Assembly: GCF_019279795.1 (NCBI RefSeq)
Contig: NC_056744.1
Coordinates: 1,506,325,643-1,506,389,642, forward strand
Direction of reading: 5' to 3'
Origin: Protopterus annectens
Taxonomy: Eukaryota; Chordata; Ceratodontiformes; Protopteridae
Length of the DNA: 64,000 nucleotides
The notes under the pieces were generated by a model. That model made no database searches. It worked only from the letters and a program-made list of their open reading frames with translations, and was not told where the DNA came from. The stretch's first letter is position 1. Each line of letters opens with the position of its first letter. Shown here in pieces: positions 22,337 through 34,559 of this stretch. A program made the position numbers and the translations under genes.

Positions 22337-22633
22337 CATAGATCTCAACCAGAGAGGGACAAATGTCAGCAAAACAGGGACTTAGCTAGAGTACGTCAAG
22401 GACATGCAGGGACACTTTTACAATGTTAGAACTATTTGTGTGACACATTAACAGAATGAGATGAGCTGAATTACAGTACTTCATTTGATATTACAGGAGT
22501 GTACACCCTTAGTTATTGTCACAATGTATTATGTGTAATCCACTAGCTTTCCTACAACAGCCAACTGCTGTAAGAGGGATTGACAAGGACAGAGCTGAGA
22601 TGTGATTGAAAGCAGGGACAGTTGAGAGGCACG
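22337..22633 (+). mobile_element. hAT-like MITE
   Basis: It begins CATAGATCTCAACCAGAG and ends GACAGTTGAGAGGCACG, close to the family ends. It begins 5 bases after the preceding split MITE. No duplication was seen at its flanks. Confidence 0.6.
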
Positions 22634-23102
22634 CCTGTAGGTGTAGGACAACAAAGTATAAATGACACGTCAATACCATAGCTCTAAGGCAAGCCTACTG
22701 CTGCAATTCCTATTCTCCATACCTCCATCCTCCCACCTGCATCCCATTGTATGGAGAAATGTATTACATACCTGGTGTAGTGCAGTATTCCTTTTTTGAC
22801 TCTTTCCTCTGGAAATGCATTTGACAAACGCTGTCTGTGTGACTGAAATCTCATACAGACCTGTTCCCCATAACCAGTAGTTTGCCTTTTGAAGGTAATG
22901 ATCATAAACAGGTAATTGCCTCTGCACCAGTCTGTGGCTTAGAATTGCTAAGTCCTGCCAAAACAGCTGAATTGCACTATCATTAGCCAATGACATGCTA
23001 CCGCAGTGCAATATATAAGGCCTTCATGTAGGCCTTGGCACCTTTATTAGTTTTTGAGATGGACATTACTGAGGTGTAGAGACTAAAGCATTGCAGAGTG
23101 TA
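22634..23102. other. Non-coding stretch
   Basis: No gene or repeat structure was recognised. Confidence 0.35.
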
Positions 23103-23425
23103 GGTACAAATACTGTCCACTGTAGAGAATTATGAAGTATGTCCACAGTTTTGCCTCATATGTATGGTCAGTGTCCCATGATGTTGTGGTCATCTGGCAG
23201 TTCTCTGGCAAATATTGTGGGTTAAGGACAGTAAGGGAAGAGACGCATATGTGTGTCACACTTCATACCCATCAGACTATGCATGCTACTGCTATAGCTG
23301 TTATTCTGTCAACTTACTATCTTTGTAGGGGCAAACTGTTAAACATGCCCCTTTCTCTGGGCCTTCGCCCTCCCCATTAAGTTTGGCTGTGTCCAGATCC
23401 CTTGTTCTAGGGGTTGAGAGGTATG
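23103..23425 (-). mobile_element. hAT-like MITE, minus orientation
   Basis: The right end is GGGGTTGAGAGGTATG. Inside, CAGTTTTGCCTCATATGTAT and TCTCTGGCAAATATTGTGG match the family read backwards, and TTTGGCTGTGTCCAGAT lies near the end. The left terminus is decayed, so its start is approximate. Confidence 0.6.
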
Positions 23426-24513
23426 GTAGATCTGTAGCAGCTATCTTTACATACAGCTGTGTATGCTACAACCTGCAGCTACTGCTGCAGCCTACAATAC
23501 ATAGCAGGGACTGTGAACACTTTGGACAGCAAGCTGTACATGTAACTGTAGCTGCTATGTCACACCTGTCATTATGGCAGAGCCGGGGTAGGAGTAGTCT
23601 ATATATTCCAGTTGGGGCATGTGCTTAAGGTGTGTCTGTTATGCAACAGTGTGAATAACAGAGTAGTAGGTGACCTATTGTTAGGCTATATGGATATGTG
23701 CATTGTGTCTCTGCCTGCAAGCCTTTGTCTTGCCAAATTGGGTAGCAGTTAAGTAGCAGTAACCTGTGGAGATTAAGATTGCATGACTCAGCCATTACGT
23801 GCTGTCTTCACAATAATCTAATTGAAGTGCAACACAACACTGGATTCAAACCCAGGACTGTGTGTGGCAAAATATATTGCATTTAAGGTATTTAACAGAC
23901 TGGACTACTGAGACACTGCAAAAGAATGTATATTTGCAAGATATATATGCACATATACAGGCTGATGCACATATACAGGCTGTGAGAAACATTTCTACAT
24001 CCATGAGTATGTGTATGGCTTTATATGGTTTTATTTCTGCACCAGGGTCCCAGTTGTACATGTACATTGCCATTGCCGCCTTAGCAGTTGTCTTTCCACA
24101 ATTTGATGATAAAAGGGCACACATACCTGCTTTCACAGGCCTCACTTACTTCCATTAGTATGTATTTAGTGTTATTTATTATTGCACCAAAGTCCAGGGT
24201 ACACTCCCAGTTTTCACATTAGTTTTTTATTTCACTTACATGCATAATGACTGTAAGTATCAATCAGTATGTTTTGCTGGAAACACCTTTTCAACTTAAG
24301 GCCTGTGTAGCATGGTGGGTTAATACAGTGTGCTATATATTTGAGAGGGGCCAAGATTTGACACTTGGCTGAGGTGTTTATTTTGTACATGTGAGTAACA
24401 ATGTAATAGACACATATAGTCATTAAAGCTCTTTAAAGCTCATTTAAGCTGAGCTAAGCAAAGTGGCATGGCGTGGCGTGCTGCACTGTACCACTCCTCT
24501 CAAATCTGTGCAC
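23426..24513. other. Non-coding stretch with a weak tRNA-like SINE
   Basis: At 24305-24400 the order GTGTAGCATGGTGGGTTAAT, AAGATTTGACACTTGG, TTTGTACATGTGAGTAAC parallels the candidate SINE at 17595-17709. The rest shows nothing recognisable. Confidence 0.35.
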
Positions 24514-24800
24514 TTATTGCACTACAGACTTTATTGTATGTAATTCAATGCAGTCACTGGTATTGTTTCGAGTATTTTATTGCACAGCAGTTGTCATTAT
24601 TCAGGTCTTGCAATACAGCTCTAATTCCACATTTATTGCACTACAGACTTCATTATAGATACTTTAATGCAGTTAATGGTATTGTTTTCATGTTTTTATT
24701 GCACTACACTTGGTATTATTCATTTATTGCAGTACAGATCTAAGTCCACATTTTTGCAATACAAACTTTACTGTAAACTTTATTGCTTTAATGCTTCACT
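24514..24800. repeat. 119 bp tandem repeat, about 2.4 copies
   Basis: TTATTGCACTACAGACTT starts at 24514 and again at 24633, with a decayed start (TTTTGCAATACAAACTTT) at 24752, all 119 bp apart. Shared internal words include GGTATTGTTTYRWGT and TCTAATTCCACAT / TCTAAGTCCACAT. Confidence 0.8.
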
Positions 24801-25969
24801 CTTTCTTGCTTATTTCAGTAGAGTTAGCATAATATATCCTATTCTCACCACACTCACAGTGCAACCTGGCCAAGCGCCCCACAATCGACTCAATGTTGCG
24901 TGCCCTCTCCTCTGCAGCTGTTGGGAGAGAAGCACACTATTATGCATACCAGTTTAGCAGGCATTCAGATTAGATATTGGTGACAGAGGTAAAATTACTT
25001 ACACACTTGAGGGGCATTCCCTGCCCAAGTTTCTTGGACCCAGGTATCCAAGAGATCCCCCTTTCAACATCTTAAACTGTGAGCCCTGGAAACCTCCCTG
25101 CAGCAGCCAGTCATCATATTTTTTACTAGGAGTCCAGCCATGACCCTGGACTCCAGAAGGCCCCAATGCTGTGGCCAGAAGCATGCACCCTCACCAACAC
25201 CTGCCATAGTATCTTTCAAAGATAGAACTCCCCACGGATTATGCAGTACCCCCACCTATTGGGCTTAATATAGCCTGTTTTCCCACCCTTACATGCCATT
25301 GAGCACCATTTAAAAAAGTGCCGCATTGCTTAGCACCACAAAACCACTGCAGCTCAGCTAAGCATTGCAAAAATGCAAAGAACCATATTCTTAGCAGTTC
25401 GCAAACCAGCCAAGCAGAGTTGAGCAGTGCATAAACATTATCAGCCATTACTGTGTTTTTGCAGTGCTTAGCAGGTCTTAGCAGACCTTAGCAGAGTGCA
25501 GCGGGCCAAAATTTAACAATAATTAACATAATTTGTATTTCAAAACTAAATGCTTATTTTGCCTTCCATGTATTCAAACCCTGCACCTACTGCACACGAG
25601 GCTGTAACTGTACCCCTTTAGCTATGTGGATATGTAGAATTCTGCTATACCTTTACATACATCTCTGAGCTACCTATAAGCAATGCTGAACACTGTGCCA
25701 TGCCACACAAACCCGCTCAGCTATGCTTAAACATGACAATAAAATAACATTGACATAATACAATTGGACAGTGCAGGGAGTGTCTTACTCATCTGCAGAC
25801 ACAGTTAGCAGTACACTCCCTACACTGATTCATTAACCATGTTCCATAGCTCTCCCTCAGCAATGTGCCATGATTAATATGAATGGTGCACTGCTGAGGG
25901 AGATCTGTGTACATGGACACGATAACATTCCGTGTAGGTGCTACACTGTGCCTATATGGATTTTATTAA
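24801..25969. other. Non-coding right arm of the Harbinger interval
   Basis: It has no coding sequence. Near 25340-25505 short words such as GCTTAGCA, GCTAAGCA and CTTAGCAG recur many times. Near 25855-25903 there is a short inverted repeat around CTCCCTCAGCA and TGCTGAGGGAG. Confidence 0.4.
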
Positions 25970-26486
25970 ATCTTGGAGCAATTCTTATATTTATTCTGTA
26001 GTTATAAGGGGGAGATATGGAATATAAATAGAGTGAGTTTATTATAATAACCTAATTATTTTGATATATGTGTTAGTTATTTTATATATTTTTAAAATAA
26101 CACTCAGTATTAAAAACTTATTAACTAAATTATATTAAATTACCTTTTATATCAGTTTAATAGTCAAATATATGCAGAGGGTTTGGTTTTCTACAAGGAA
26201 GTTAGAGAGTACATTTGAATAGTGATGCTATTCAAATGAGTGGTATTAAATCTCAATGATTGGATGAGTTATAACTTATTTCAATGTTTATTATGTTATT
26301 TTGTAAACTTACAGTTTTCATTGTCTGCCATTATCAAAAGTATAAGTACAACTGATAACTATGTAAGATCATGCCTAGTCATATTCATAAACAAGCTATA
26401 TAATGAGATGTGTTTTTTTTTTCTTATTGGTATTCTTTTTCTCTTATTGATATGTGACTAAGCACATGTCTATAATCCCATCATTT

Positions 26487-29400
26487 ATGAAGTGTATTTA
26501 TATCAATGTAAATTGTTTGAATAATAGTTGTAAGAGAGGTAGCTTATAGAAATACTTAAAGACGTTTAATGCTGAGCTTGTTTTTCTGCAAGAGACACAT
26601 TAATTGCAAGAAGGCATTGATAGACTTAATACTAATTATTATACAGTACTTGTTAGTTCACATTATAAATAAGAAAAAAAGAGGTGTAGCAATCTTAATT
26701 CCAATTCCCAGACTCTTAAACACTTAGAATGATAATGCAGGAATGTTATCTTTGGTAACTTTTGAAATTAAAGGGAGATTATACACTTTAATTAATGTTA
26801 ATTGGATTCCTGGGTTGGGAGTTAAAGCAGTTAAACAGCGGTTTGAAAAGATTATACAGTACTCTAAAGGAAATATTATTCTAGCCGGTGACTTCACATT
26901 TATTTTAAAAGATAGTGACACTAATTCAACAAATAAATGGAGGAAAACAGCATAATCGAAAGCATTAATAGACTTTAGAGATATTTTAATGTTAAAGATA
27001 TTAACAAATTCTCAGAAGTTAATTCACTATTTTTCCTCACATTTTTCATGTAGACATAATATTCAGTCTAGGTAGCTAGAATATACATCTCAAGTGTTTT
27101 AGTAACAAAACTTGATAAATTTAAAGTAATTTCATGCCAACTATCTGATCCTAATGCAGTTGCCTTTGAAATAATAAGTATTAAAAATAGTATTTCCATC
27201 ACCAGAATTCCATCATATATAACTAATTTGTTAGAATTTAAGGATTTTGTAAATAAACTAAATGTTTTTATAAACACAAATCTAACTGGAGACATGTCTA
27301 AGATTTTTGTTTGGGATTCCTTCAATTTATATTTATATGGTAAAATAATGTTGTGCTATATAAATAAAAAAAAAGTGGGATAAAGAATTAAATACCTATC
27401 AAGAGAAAGTAGATACACTTTTTTAAAAAATTTAGAGAAGAAATGTGATTAAACAAATAATTTACAGAAGATTAAGTTAAACTCTTATTCTTTAAACCCT
27501 AAAAGTCAACATAGACTAGCAAATAGCATGAAGAAGATTATTACAATTAATCAAATTAAAGAAGTTTATATTCATGGAACTAAAAAGAAGGTTACAGTTT
27601 TAAAATAGATTTTTAGAGGCTTTTAGAACTCATTATAGTTCAATTAATCTATGTAATTTAGAATTACAGGGCAAAATAAAAACATTTCTTAAAAGCTATA
27701 TTAAAACCAAATTATTAAAAGATCAGATAAAATGAATAGATTAGCCTATTTTAATGTCAGAACTTAAATCTCAAATAAAGAAACTAAAATTAAATAAGGC
27801 ACTTGAAAGTAATTGCATTATTCCAGAGATATATAAACTTCTACATAAAGAAGTATTATTATTAAAAGTATATACATTAGTTAATGAATTAGAAAATGCA
27901 CCTCCAACTTGGAAGTATACTTTAATTTCACCTATACTAAAATCAGATAAAGATGATAGAGAATGTTCCTCTTATAGACCAAGTTCCTTATTAAATAATG
28001 AATATAACATTTTTATGGCTATGTATGCGAATAGAATTAAACAGTTTTTACCTTTACTGATAAATGAAGATCAGACAGGTTTCATTATAAATAGAAATTC
28101 ATACAAAAATATTAAAAGAAAATTTACAATTATAGACAATACTAATACTACAAAAAATGTAACTTTGGTAACTCTGTGCATTAATAGTGCTTTTGATTTG
28201 GTTCATTGGGATTACTTACTATTGGTTCTAAATAAATATAAATTTTCAGATTACTTTATACAGTTAATTAAAAAGTTGTATGAAAGATCCACTGCAGACA
28301 TAAAAATCAGATAATATATTTCTAAATCAATTACAATTTACCAAAGGCAGTAAACAAAAGTGTCCTTTATCACCATTACTATTTGTCCTAGCCACAGAAC
28401 CACTTGTGAATAATGTTAGATCTAACAACAATATTCAATTTAATAATAAGTTAAATTTTAAGATTCAACTATTGTAGATGGTATGCTTTTTTATATTGAC
28501 TGATTATAGCCATTCCCTTCAATCATTATTTGATGCAATCATAGTATTCCAAAAGATATCTGGACTTAAGTTTGATGACAATAAAACAAAGATTGTACCT
28601 ATAAATTGTAAAACAAGTAATATAAATAAAAATGTCAAAATATATAGTTTTAGATAATAAAATGAAGTATCTAGGAGTTATATTATCAGATAATATTAAC
28701 AATATAATAATGAGTAATTATGCCAGCATCTTCAACAGTATACAACATCTTATGATTAAATGGAATACATTTTTGTTTACAATGGAAGAAAGATTTTGCT
28801 TAATTAAAATAATTATTTTTCCAGAAATTCTATACTTAATACAAAGCATTTCACTTCCTTTTCCAAAGGAATGTATAAAACAATTTAATACATTGATGTT
28901 GAATTTTTTATGGTACCCTGACAAGCCCAGATTAGCACTAAATCACCATTTAATAGACTGGACAACATGTGGTACTAGACTTCCTGATACAGAAATGTAT
29001 GCATTACCATCAGTCATTAAGACAATAAGTTTATGTTTAAATCCAAATTATTCTTCTCATTGGAAAAAATACAAGAAACAATTTGGTTAGAGTCAAATTA
29101 CTCCAAATTTGCACAGAATAGTAAGATATTACCTAAAACATTTCATTGCCTGTTATATTTTGGGGCCCAAAAATAGAATAATATCTTCATGGTATATAAG
29201 TGACACATTAAATATTTTTTTAAACTTGCAAATAAAAATCCAGGTTTAAAAACATGGTCATTTTTATTATTTTTATTGCTTGTACTCCAAATGTACTAAG
29301 TACTTATAATATCTCAAATATGTCTGAGAAATATGGACAGAGAAAATACATACAATGGATTATACTATGATTAAATGTAATATAAATAAGTTTAAGTGAT

Positions 29401-30140
29401 TGGAAATACAATCTGTTAGACAATGTATTAAAAGACTTGAATTAATGAATACAACTATTAAAGAGTCTGTTCCAAAATTTACAGAATTTATGATTATTTT
29501 AGGAAATCAACCTGTTTCAGGAAAGGGGTACTTATCCAAAATATATAAAATAGTTAAAAATACAAAGTTGTATTATAAAGAGAATTTTTGGGATTATTAT
29601 AAATTAATTCATAACCAACTACCTTTTGATGAAGATAAAAAGTTAATGTTAGTATTCTCTAAACAGACTACTCTTTCCTTGCAATGGAGATTATTCACAT
29701 AGAAATTTCTATGTAGCTGTTTTATTACTCCTCACAAGATCCAATTGATGTTTAAAAAAAGATATAAGTTGTGGGAGTTGTGGATTACAGATAAAAACCT
29801 CATTGGCAGCACATGTTTTATGACTGTGTATTATTTGGCCCTTTTTAGAACAATTTCAACACTTTTCTGCAAACTATTTTTAATGATGGATGTTCTTCAA
29901 CTAAATCATTAATTGTATTTAATGTACCAGTACCTAAATGTGTTCCCAGATCTAAACATTCTATTTTATGGAGTCTATTAGCCATTGCATGCAAAGTTGT
30001 CACAGCAAACTTAAAAAATGAGACTACACCTTCATTCAAATAATTCAAAAATATTGCTATCAATGTTTCTTCAATGGAACTATCTACAGTCAAGATGAGA
30101 ATAGATAGAACACTTCATATTATAACTCATGGCTAAAAGT
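26487..30140 (+). pseudogene. L1 ORF2 remnant (endonuclease and reverse transcriptase)
   Basis: ORF2 nicks target DNA and copies L1 RNA into it. The start is an ATG at 26487, reading MKCIYINVNCLNNSCKRGSL, then a stop, then KTFNAELVFLQETH: the APE endonuclease N-terminus with the catalytic Glu. Further on, TLINVNWIPG and IILAGDFTFIL (about 26780-26910) match the middle blocks, although the Asn of GDFN is Thr. The RT begins in 27754-28314 (ISPILKSDKDDRECSSYRPS, DQTGFIINR, NSAFDLVHWDYLL) and continues through KCPLSPLLFVLATEPL near 28360. The YADD box falls in the decayed part near 28480. The 28632-29090 and 29400-29702 frames are the C-terminal region. Many stops are present. Confidence 0.85.
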
Positions 30141-30424
30141 CAAAGATGTATTAGGGAAAATTGAATACAATATAACTTGAAACAAGTTGTATGATATATA
30201 ATTCTCTTTTAGATAGACACCTTTTGCAAATACTCGCAAAAAAACTACAGCTATATGAAGAAACAACACCAGAGCCAAGAATTGAGCACACTTTTAATAT
30301 GTAAGAAGTTTGCTATTTATTTGTTATGAAGATTTTTATATTATTCAGTGTCACTTCTGTTCTAAATTTTGTTTTATGTGTTGATTTGTTATTTATTTAA
30401 AAAAAATAAAAAGATTTGGAAAAA

Positions 30425-30440
30425 AAAATAACAGGCAGTG
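30425..30440. repeat. Right target-site duplication of the L1 element
   Basis: AAAATAACAGGCAGTG directly follows the A-rich L1 3' end and is identical to 11375-11390. Confidence 0.85.
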
Positions 30441-33400
30441 TTCATGTACTGTTACAGACTATACCAAGGTGTTAATATAGCAGCTTGCTACAGTACAGCA
30501 ATGGTGTTTGACAAAAGAGCTGTTACAATGATGTATAATAGCTCTTTGCCTAGTGCTAAGAAGAAAATTGTCATGGTGCATGAAACTGTATCAAGCAGCT
30601 ATTATAGCTGCATGTTAGAACTAAGCTTGCATGGGTCTTGACAAAACAAAGAGCCATGCTGTGTATAATGGATATACAGAAGGTGAGCTGAAGGAAAGCA
30701 TGCCATAGGCACACCTTCCCTAGAAAGTAAATTAGTTGCAAAAGTTTTTCTGAAAGCACTTTCAACAAGCCTCTTTGTAAATGTTATTTTACTGGCAGGC
30801 AAAATCCCCTGCACCCCAACATTCCATGAACTTAAATACACCTGTTATGAGGACAGACAACACTGGAGAAAAGCTGATTTCTCCACTTTTGCAGAAAGTG
30901 CTTTCAGTGAAACTTCACTGAAATGGCATTCTGCTAAAATGCCATTGATCTATTGACTGCTTCCTAGCTGAAGACCTACATTTGTACCCCAACCCATAAG
31001 TGACTTGTTTTGTGATTCAGCTTTGTTTTGGGAGGGGGCCCCAAATGGGGAGCATTGCACAAGGCACTAGCCATCCAGCATTGTTACAGCTGTGCTCTGC
31101 AATTACAGCATGTACTGTTAATTGGAGTAGAGGATAATTACACTACATTCAAAAGTGGAACCCCAAAGCATATTTTATTAACTAGTTTTTGGATCCAGAT
31201 TTATGCCAAAATACCATACCTACAAGGCATGTTATTAGTGGCACTGCTTTACCAAGAACATTTTAGAGTGACACAGTTCTGAACAGTGAGGAATTGTTGT
31301 TATTGTTTGGTTCTGAACATGTAGTTGTTGTATAAGTACTATATCAAGAAAACAAAAAGTGTGAGAGCATCTTCCATTCATGTGCATGCACTGTCCAGAA
31401 AGCAATTAAGTTAACTAACAGTCAATAAATGTTAGAATGAATAAGATAAGCTAGTTAATTGCTTTCTCTTGAAAACATATGTGATCTGTACCCGAGTCTT
31501 CTGCCCTAAGTGTGAAGGGAAACAATGATGTTACATTAAACCCTCCTGCAGCAACACATTTGAGTGGATCTGATATTCAGATGCCTTTGACTTCCAGAGA
31601 GTAGTTCCTATCTTATCTGCCTACATTGTTGAAAACTATCTGTGAATTAAGGAGCTCAGGCAGAAAGAGCTGTTGCCATGTTATTAGGAACATTCTAGAT
31701 TTTCAAAATATGCCTTTTAAACAGGACATGGCTAGTGCAGTGTAACAACATCAGACCTCTGAGATTACTGTACTGTATAAGAACTATCAGGAGAAGTTTT
31801 GGAGGTTTTCTTCTACAAGTCCTTTTTAGTGACAGAGTGAGAAGGACTGGAAGAATGCACTGTTGAAGGAGATTTTAGGAGAATAGATGTAGGCAGGCTG
31901 CAGTCTGTAGGAGTGTGCATTGCAGATTGCTACAAGCCCAAACCTTTGATCAACTCCCAGAAAGATCGTAATTCCATTTTAACCTTAAAGTTTAAGTTAG
32001 GACATCAGGGTGGTGGCACTTCTGCTGGGCTGGTTTGACAGTTTCGTAGAGTTTGCTTACCTTCCTTTTGTTTTGTGCCACGATTACTGGAGTTCAGATT
32101 TGCCTAGTTTGCTTTTTTTTTTTTTTTTTATATAAATTCTAGAGCCTAGAATTTCTGATGAAACTGCTTGATGTACCTTTGGAGGTTTATAGTGGGGTAG
32201 TGTTTAGCAGACATTTAAATCACTGTAATATTGTAGGAAATGGTATTAATGGGTAGTTTTGGCTTGAATCTGTATAGTAGTAGTTTTGATTTTAGTATGA
32301 TACTTTATAATAGTACTGTTTTGTATTTGGTTATTTATGGTTTTGTATGGTACAAAATAGTTTGGTTTAAATTGCTAGTTGTGTTTTTTATAAAATTTTA
32401 GAAATGTACAATGTTAATTTTTGGCTGTGTATTTGAACTTCATGCTTTTGTCTGAAAGTCCACTTCAACCAGTCACCAAGGAAAGGGTACACTTTCTCAC
32501 AATGCGAAAATAGGGTGTTCCACATTTTGGCTGTTTACCAGACATTGTTAGGCTCTGTGTTCCACATTAACCTTTTAAGAGGTTCAGAGCTATGACCTTC
32601 AGAGTGGAATGCATAACCTCCTTACCATATACAATACCAAATTATAAAGTTTATGATGCAAAAAGTGTGCTGTTTATGTATTGTATTTTATTGGCAAGGA
32701 TGGCCTCCTGAATATTTTCTTCAGGGCTGAAAATCCCTGCCATGACATTATGAAAGACTGAAATCACAATGCCTCACTACCTAAATCAATGTATAGATCA
32801 CTGTATTTCCATGTTAAGTGCATCAGAAGTAGTTTTTTAGTTCTTAGAAAAACAAGTTTTCAAGTAGTCCTTGCAAATGGAACACATCACACTGGAAATG
32901 TACATGTAACAATGTAGTAAAGTAACCGCAATGTAAATAAGAAGCAGCTCCTCTAAAGAGGCAAGCTGGAGTCTTCAGGCTTGCAGGTTGTTGCTGAATT
33001 TTGCGAAAGCACCTACTTGCTAGGAAATGCTGAGAAGTATACTTTGTCTTGATTTTTTGTTAAGTTTCTTTGCTTTTTTTGTTTTTTTTTTTTTTTTTTC
33101 TTTTCTTCTTTCTTAAAGTTTTACTTACAAAGTTTATATCTAACACCATAACACTACTTGTAAAACATCTAGAGCCCGTTTACTGCACTTCTTGTGTTGC
33201 ACGTTTTTTCTCTTTAAAACTTTGTTTTAAATTTTTTAAACTGTATTTTCAGCTATCACTGCATTTTTACCTGTTGATTTATTTTATTGCACTTATGTGA
33301 TTCCATGTATCTTTCTGTTGTTTAAAAAAGAAAAAAAAAAAAAAAATTCCACTTTTTGAAAAGTACAAAAAGAAAAAGTTACAAGTTTGCTGTTCTACTT

Positions 33401-34555
33401 GCTGTTCTGAAGTGAAGTTACAGCCAGTGCAAGGCCAGACTTGTTTGAAGGTTTCAGAGCCTCCAGTTCTAGCACTGAACACTGGAGTTAACTGTCATCA
33501 GCTGGAGTGGTTGTTACTGAAGTTTTAGCCTAGTTGTTTGGGAGTTTTTGGGTCCATTGAAACCTTTCTCTCTCATTTGATCTCTCCAAGCTAAAGCCTT
33601 ACAACTCTCTTTTATGACTGAGCAGTGACTGAGCAGGTAGCCTAATTTAAGCAGTTCTAAACAGATTTAAACAATTCCAGGCTCCACAATTCTTCCTCTT
33701 CACTTTTTCTGCTAAAACTGTTCAAACCTCTACCTTCACTCTCTCAGCTCAGTTCTAGTCTGCAGCTCTCAACAGCTCTAATACTAAGCTAAAGCACTGC
33801 ACCCTCCTTTGACTTCTTAAGTATTAGATCTTCATTGGTCCTTCCTGATCAAGTGAAAAATCAATCCTAATCCTAATCTGAAAAGTAAAAAACAGTCCTC
33901 TAAAAATCAGTAAAAAGGTCTAATCTATACGTCTCATCCAGCGTCCAAGTTCAGTTTCAGAATTTTGAGGCAATGTTAATTTTGAGGCAATTACAAGACA
34001 ACTTACTCCTACTTTCAACAATCTCTAATACTACAACATGTGAGTTACACGTACAAACTGGACCAAACTGGAGGCTCTCTCAAGACAGACTGACTGCTTG
34101 ACTGCCAAAATAACCCACACCACCAATCCAGTCAAACACACTCCACACCCATCTGTGCATCCCATACCCAACACATAACAATACAACATACTTGGAGAAT
34201 CTAAAATAAAATAAAAACAAAAAAGACCTCTCCTAAAGAGATCAAGCAACAAAGCACACCCCCCAACAATACCAACAAACACATATCTCACAAAAATCAG
34301 TGTGCCTCACAGTCACAGCCCATAAGGCCAGGTCACTGTAGCTGCCTGTCGGGTGCCAGGATCCACCACATAATGCAAGCAGCAGGTCACTCCAAAGCAA
34401 GTACAAGTATGACTTTGGAATGACCTGAGTACCCTCCCTCCTGCATGAAAAGAGAGAAAGAGAGAGCTCTCTGACCATGTAGCCCAGGCTGGTATCATCA
34501 CCCTGACCTTGAGTAGCATCTGCCCTCACATGACATGCTCGACAAGCCACGTTGC
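30441..34555. other. Long non-coding interval
   Basis: No protein family, TIR, LTR or SINE was recognised. It holds poly-T runs at 32116-32129 and 33088-33099 and a poly-A run near 33330-33346. Open frames are short and without family signatures. It continues the sequence that lay to the right of the L1 target site. Confidence 0.4.
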
Positions 34556-34559
34556 TTCG

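Larger units (their letters stand above)
14370..25980 (+). mobile_element. Probable PIF/Harbinger DNA transposon with later insertions
   Basis: A Harbinger-type transposase lies at 15604-16766. Imperfect inverted ends are seen. The left end has CCATGTAGGCATAGTG near 14402. The reverse complement of the right end has CCATATAGGCACAGTG near 25950 (14 of 16 identical), and both ends have A-T-T-(C/T)-AATAAA nearer the terminus. The exact edges and a 3 bp duplication could not be settled. At 11.6 kb it is very large, partly because of the MULE and MITEs inside. An alternative is a shorter Harbinger element lying among unrelated repeats. Confidence 0.5.
11391..30424 (+). mobile_element. Full-length L1-type LINE expanded by nested insertions
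   Basis: The left end reads GTAGAGGTGTGGCCAAGATGG. CCAAGATGG is the YY1-like motif found near the start of L1 5' UTRs. ORF1 remains follow (11690-12120), and much further on ORF2 with endonuclease and RT (26487-30140) and an A-rich 3' end at about 30399-30428. Identical 16 bp flanks at 11375 and 30425 show that both ends belong to one insertion. The interior holds a SINE, a probable Harbinger element and everything within it. A misplaced RT block at 12165-12450 shows further rearrangement. All frames are broken. Confidence 0.78.

Noticed and set aside
33070..33300. Phe-rich open frame resembling a membrane protein
   Set aside because: It comes from poly-T tracts and has no other support.
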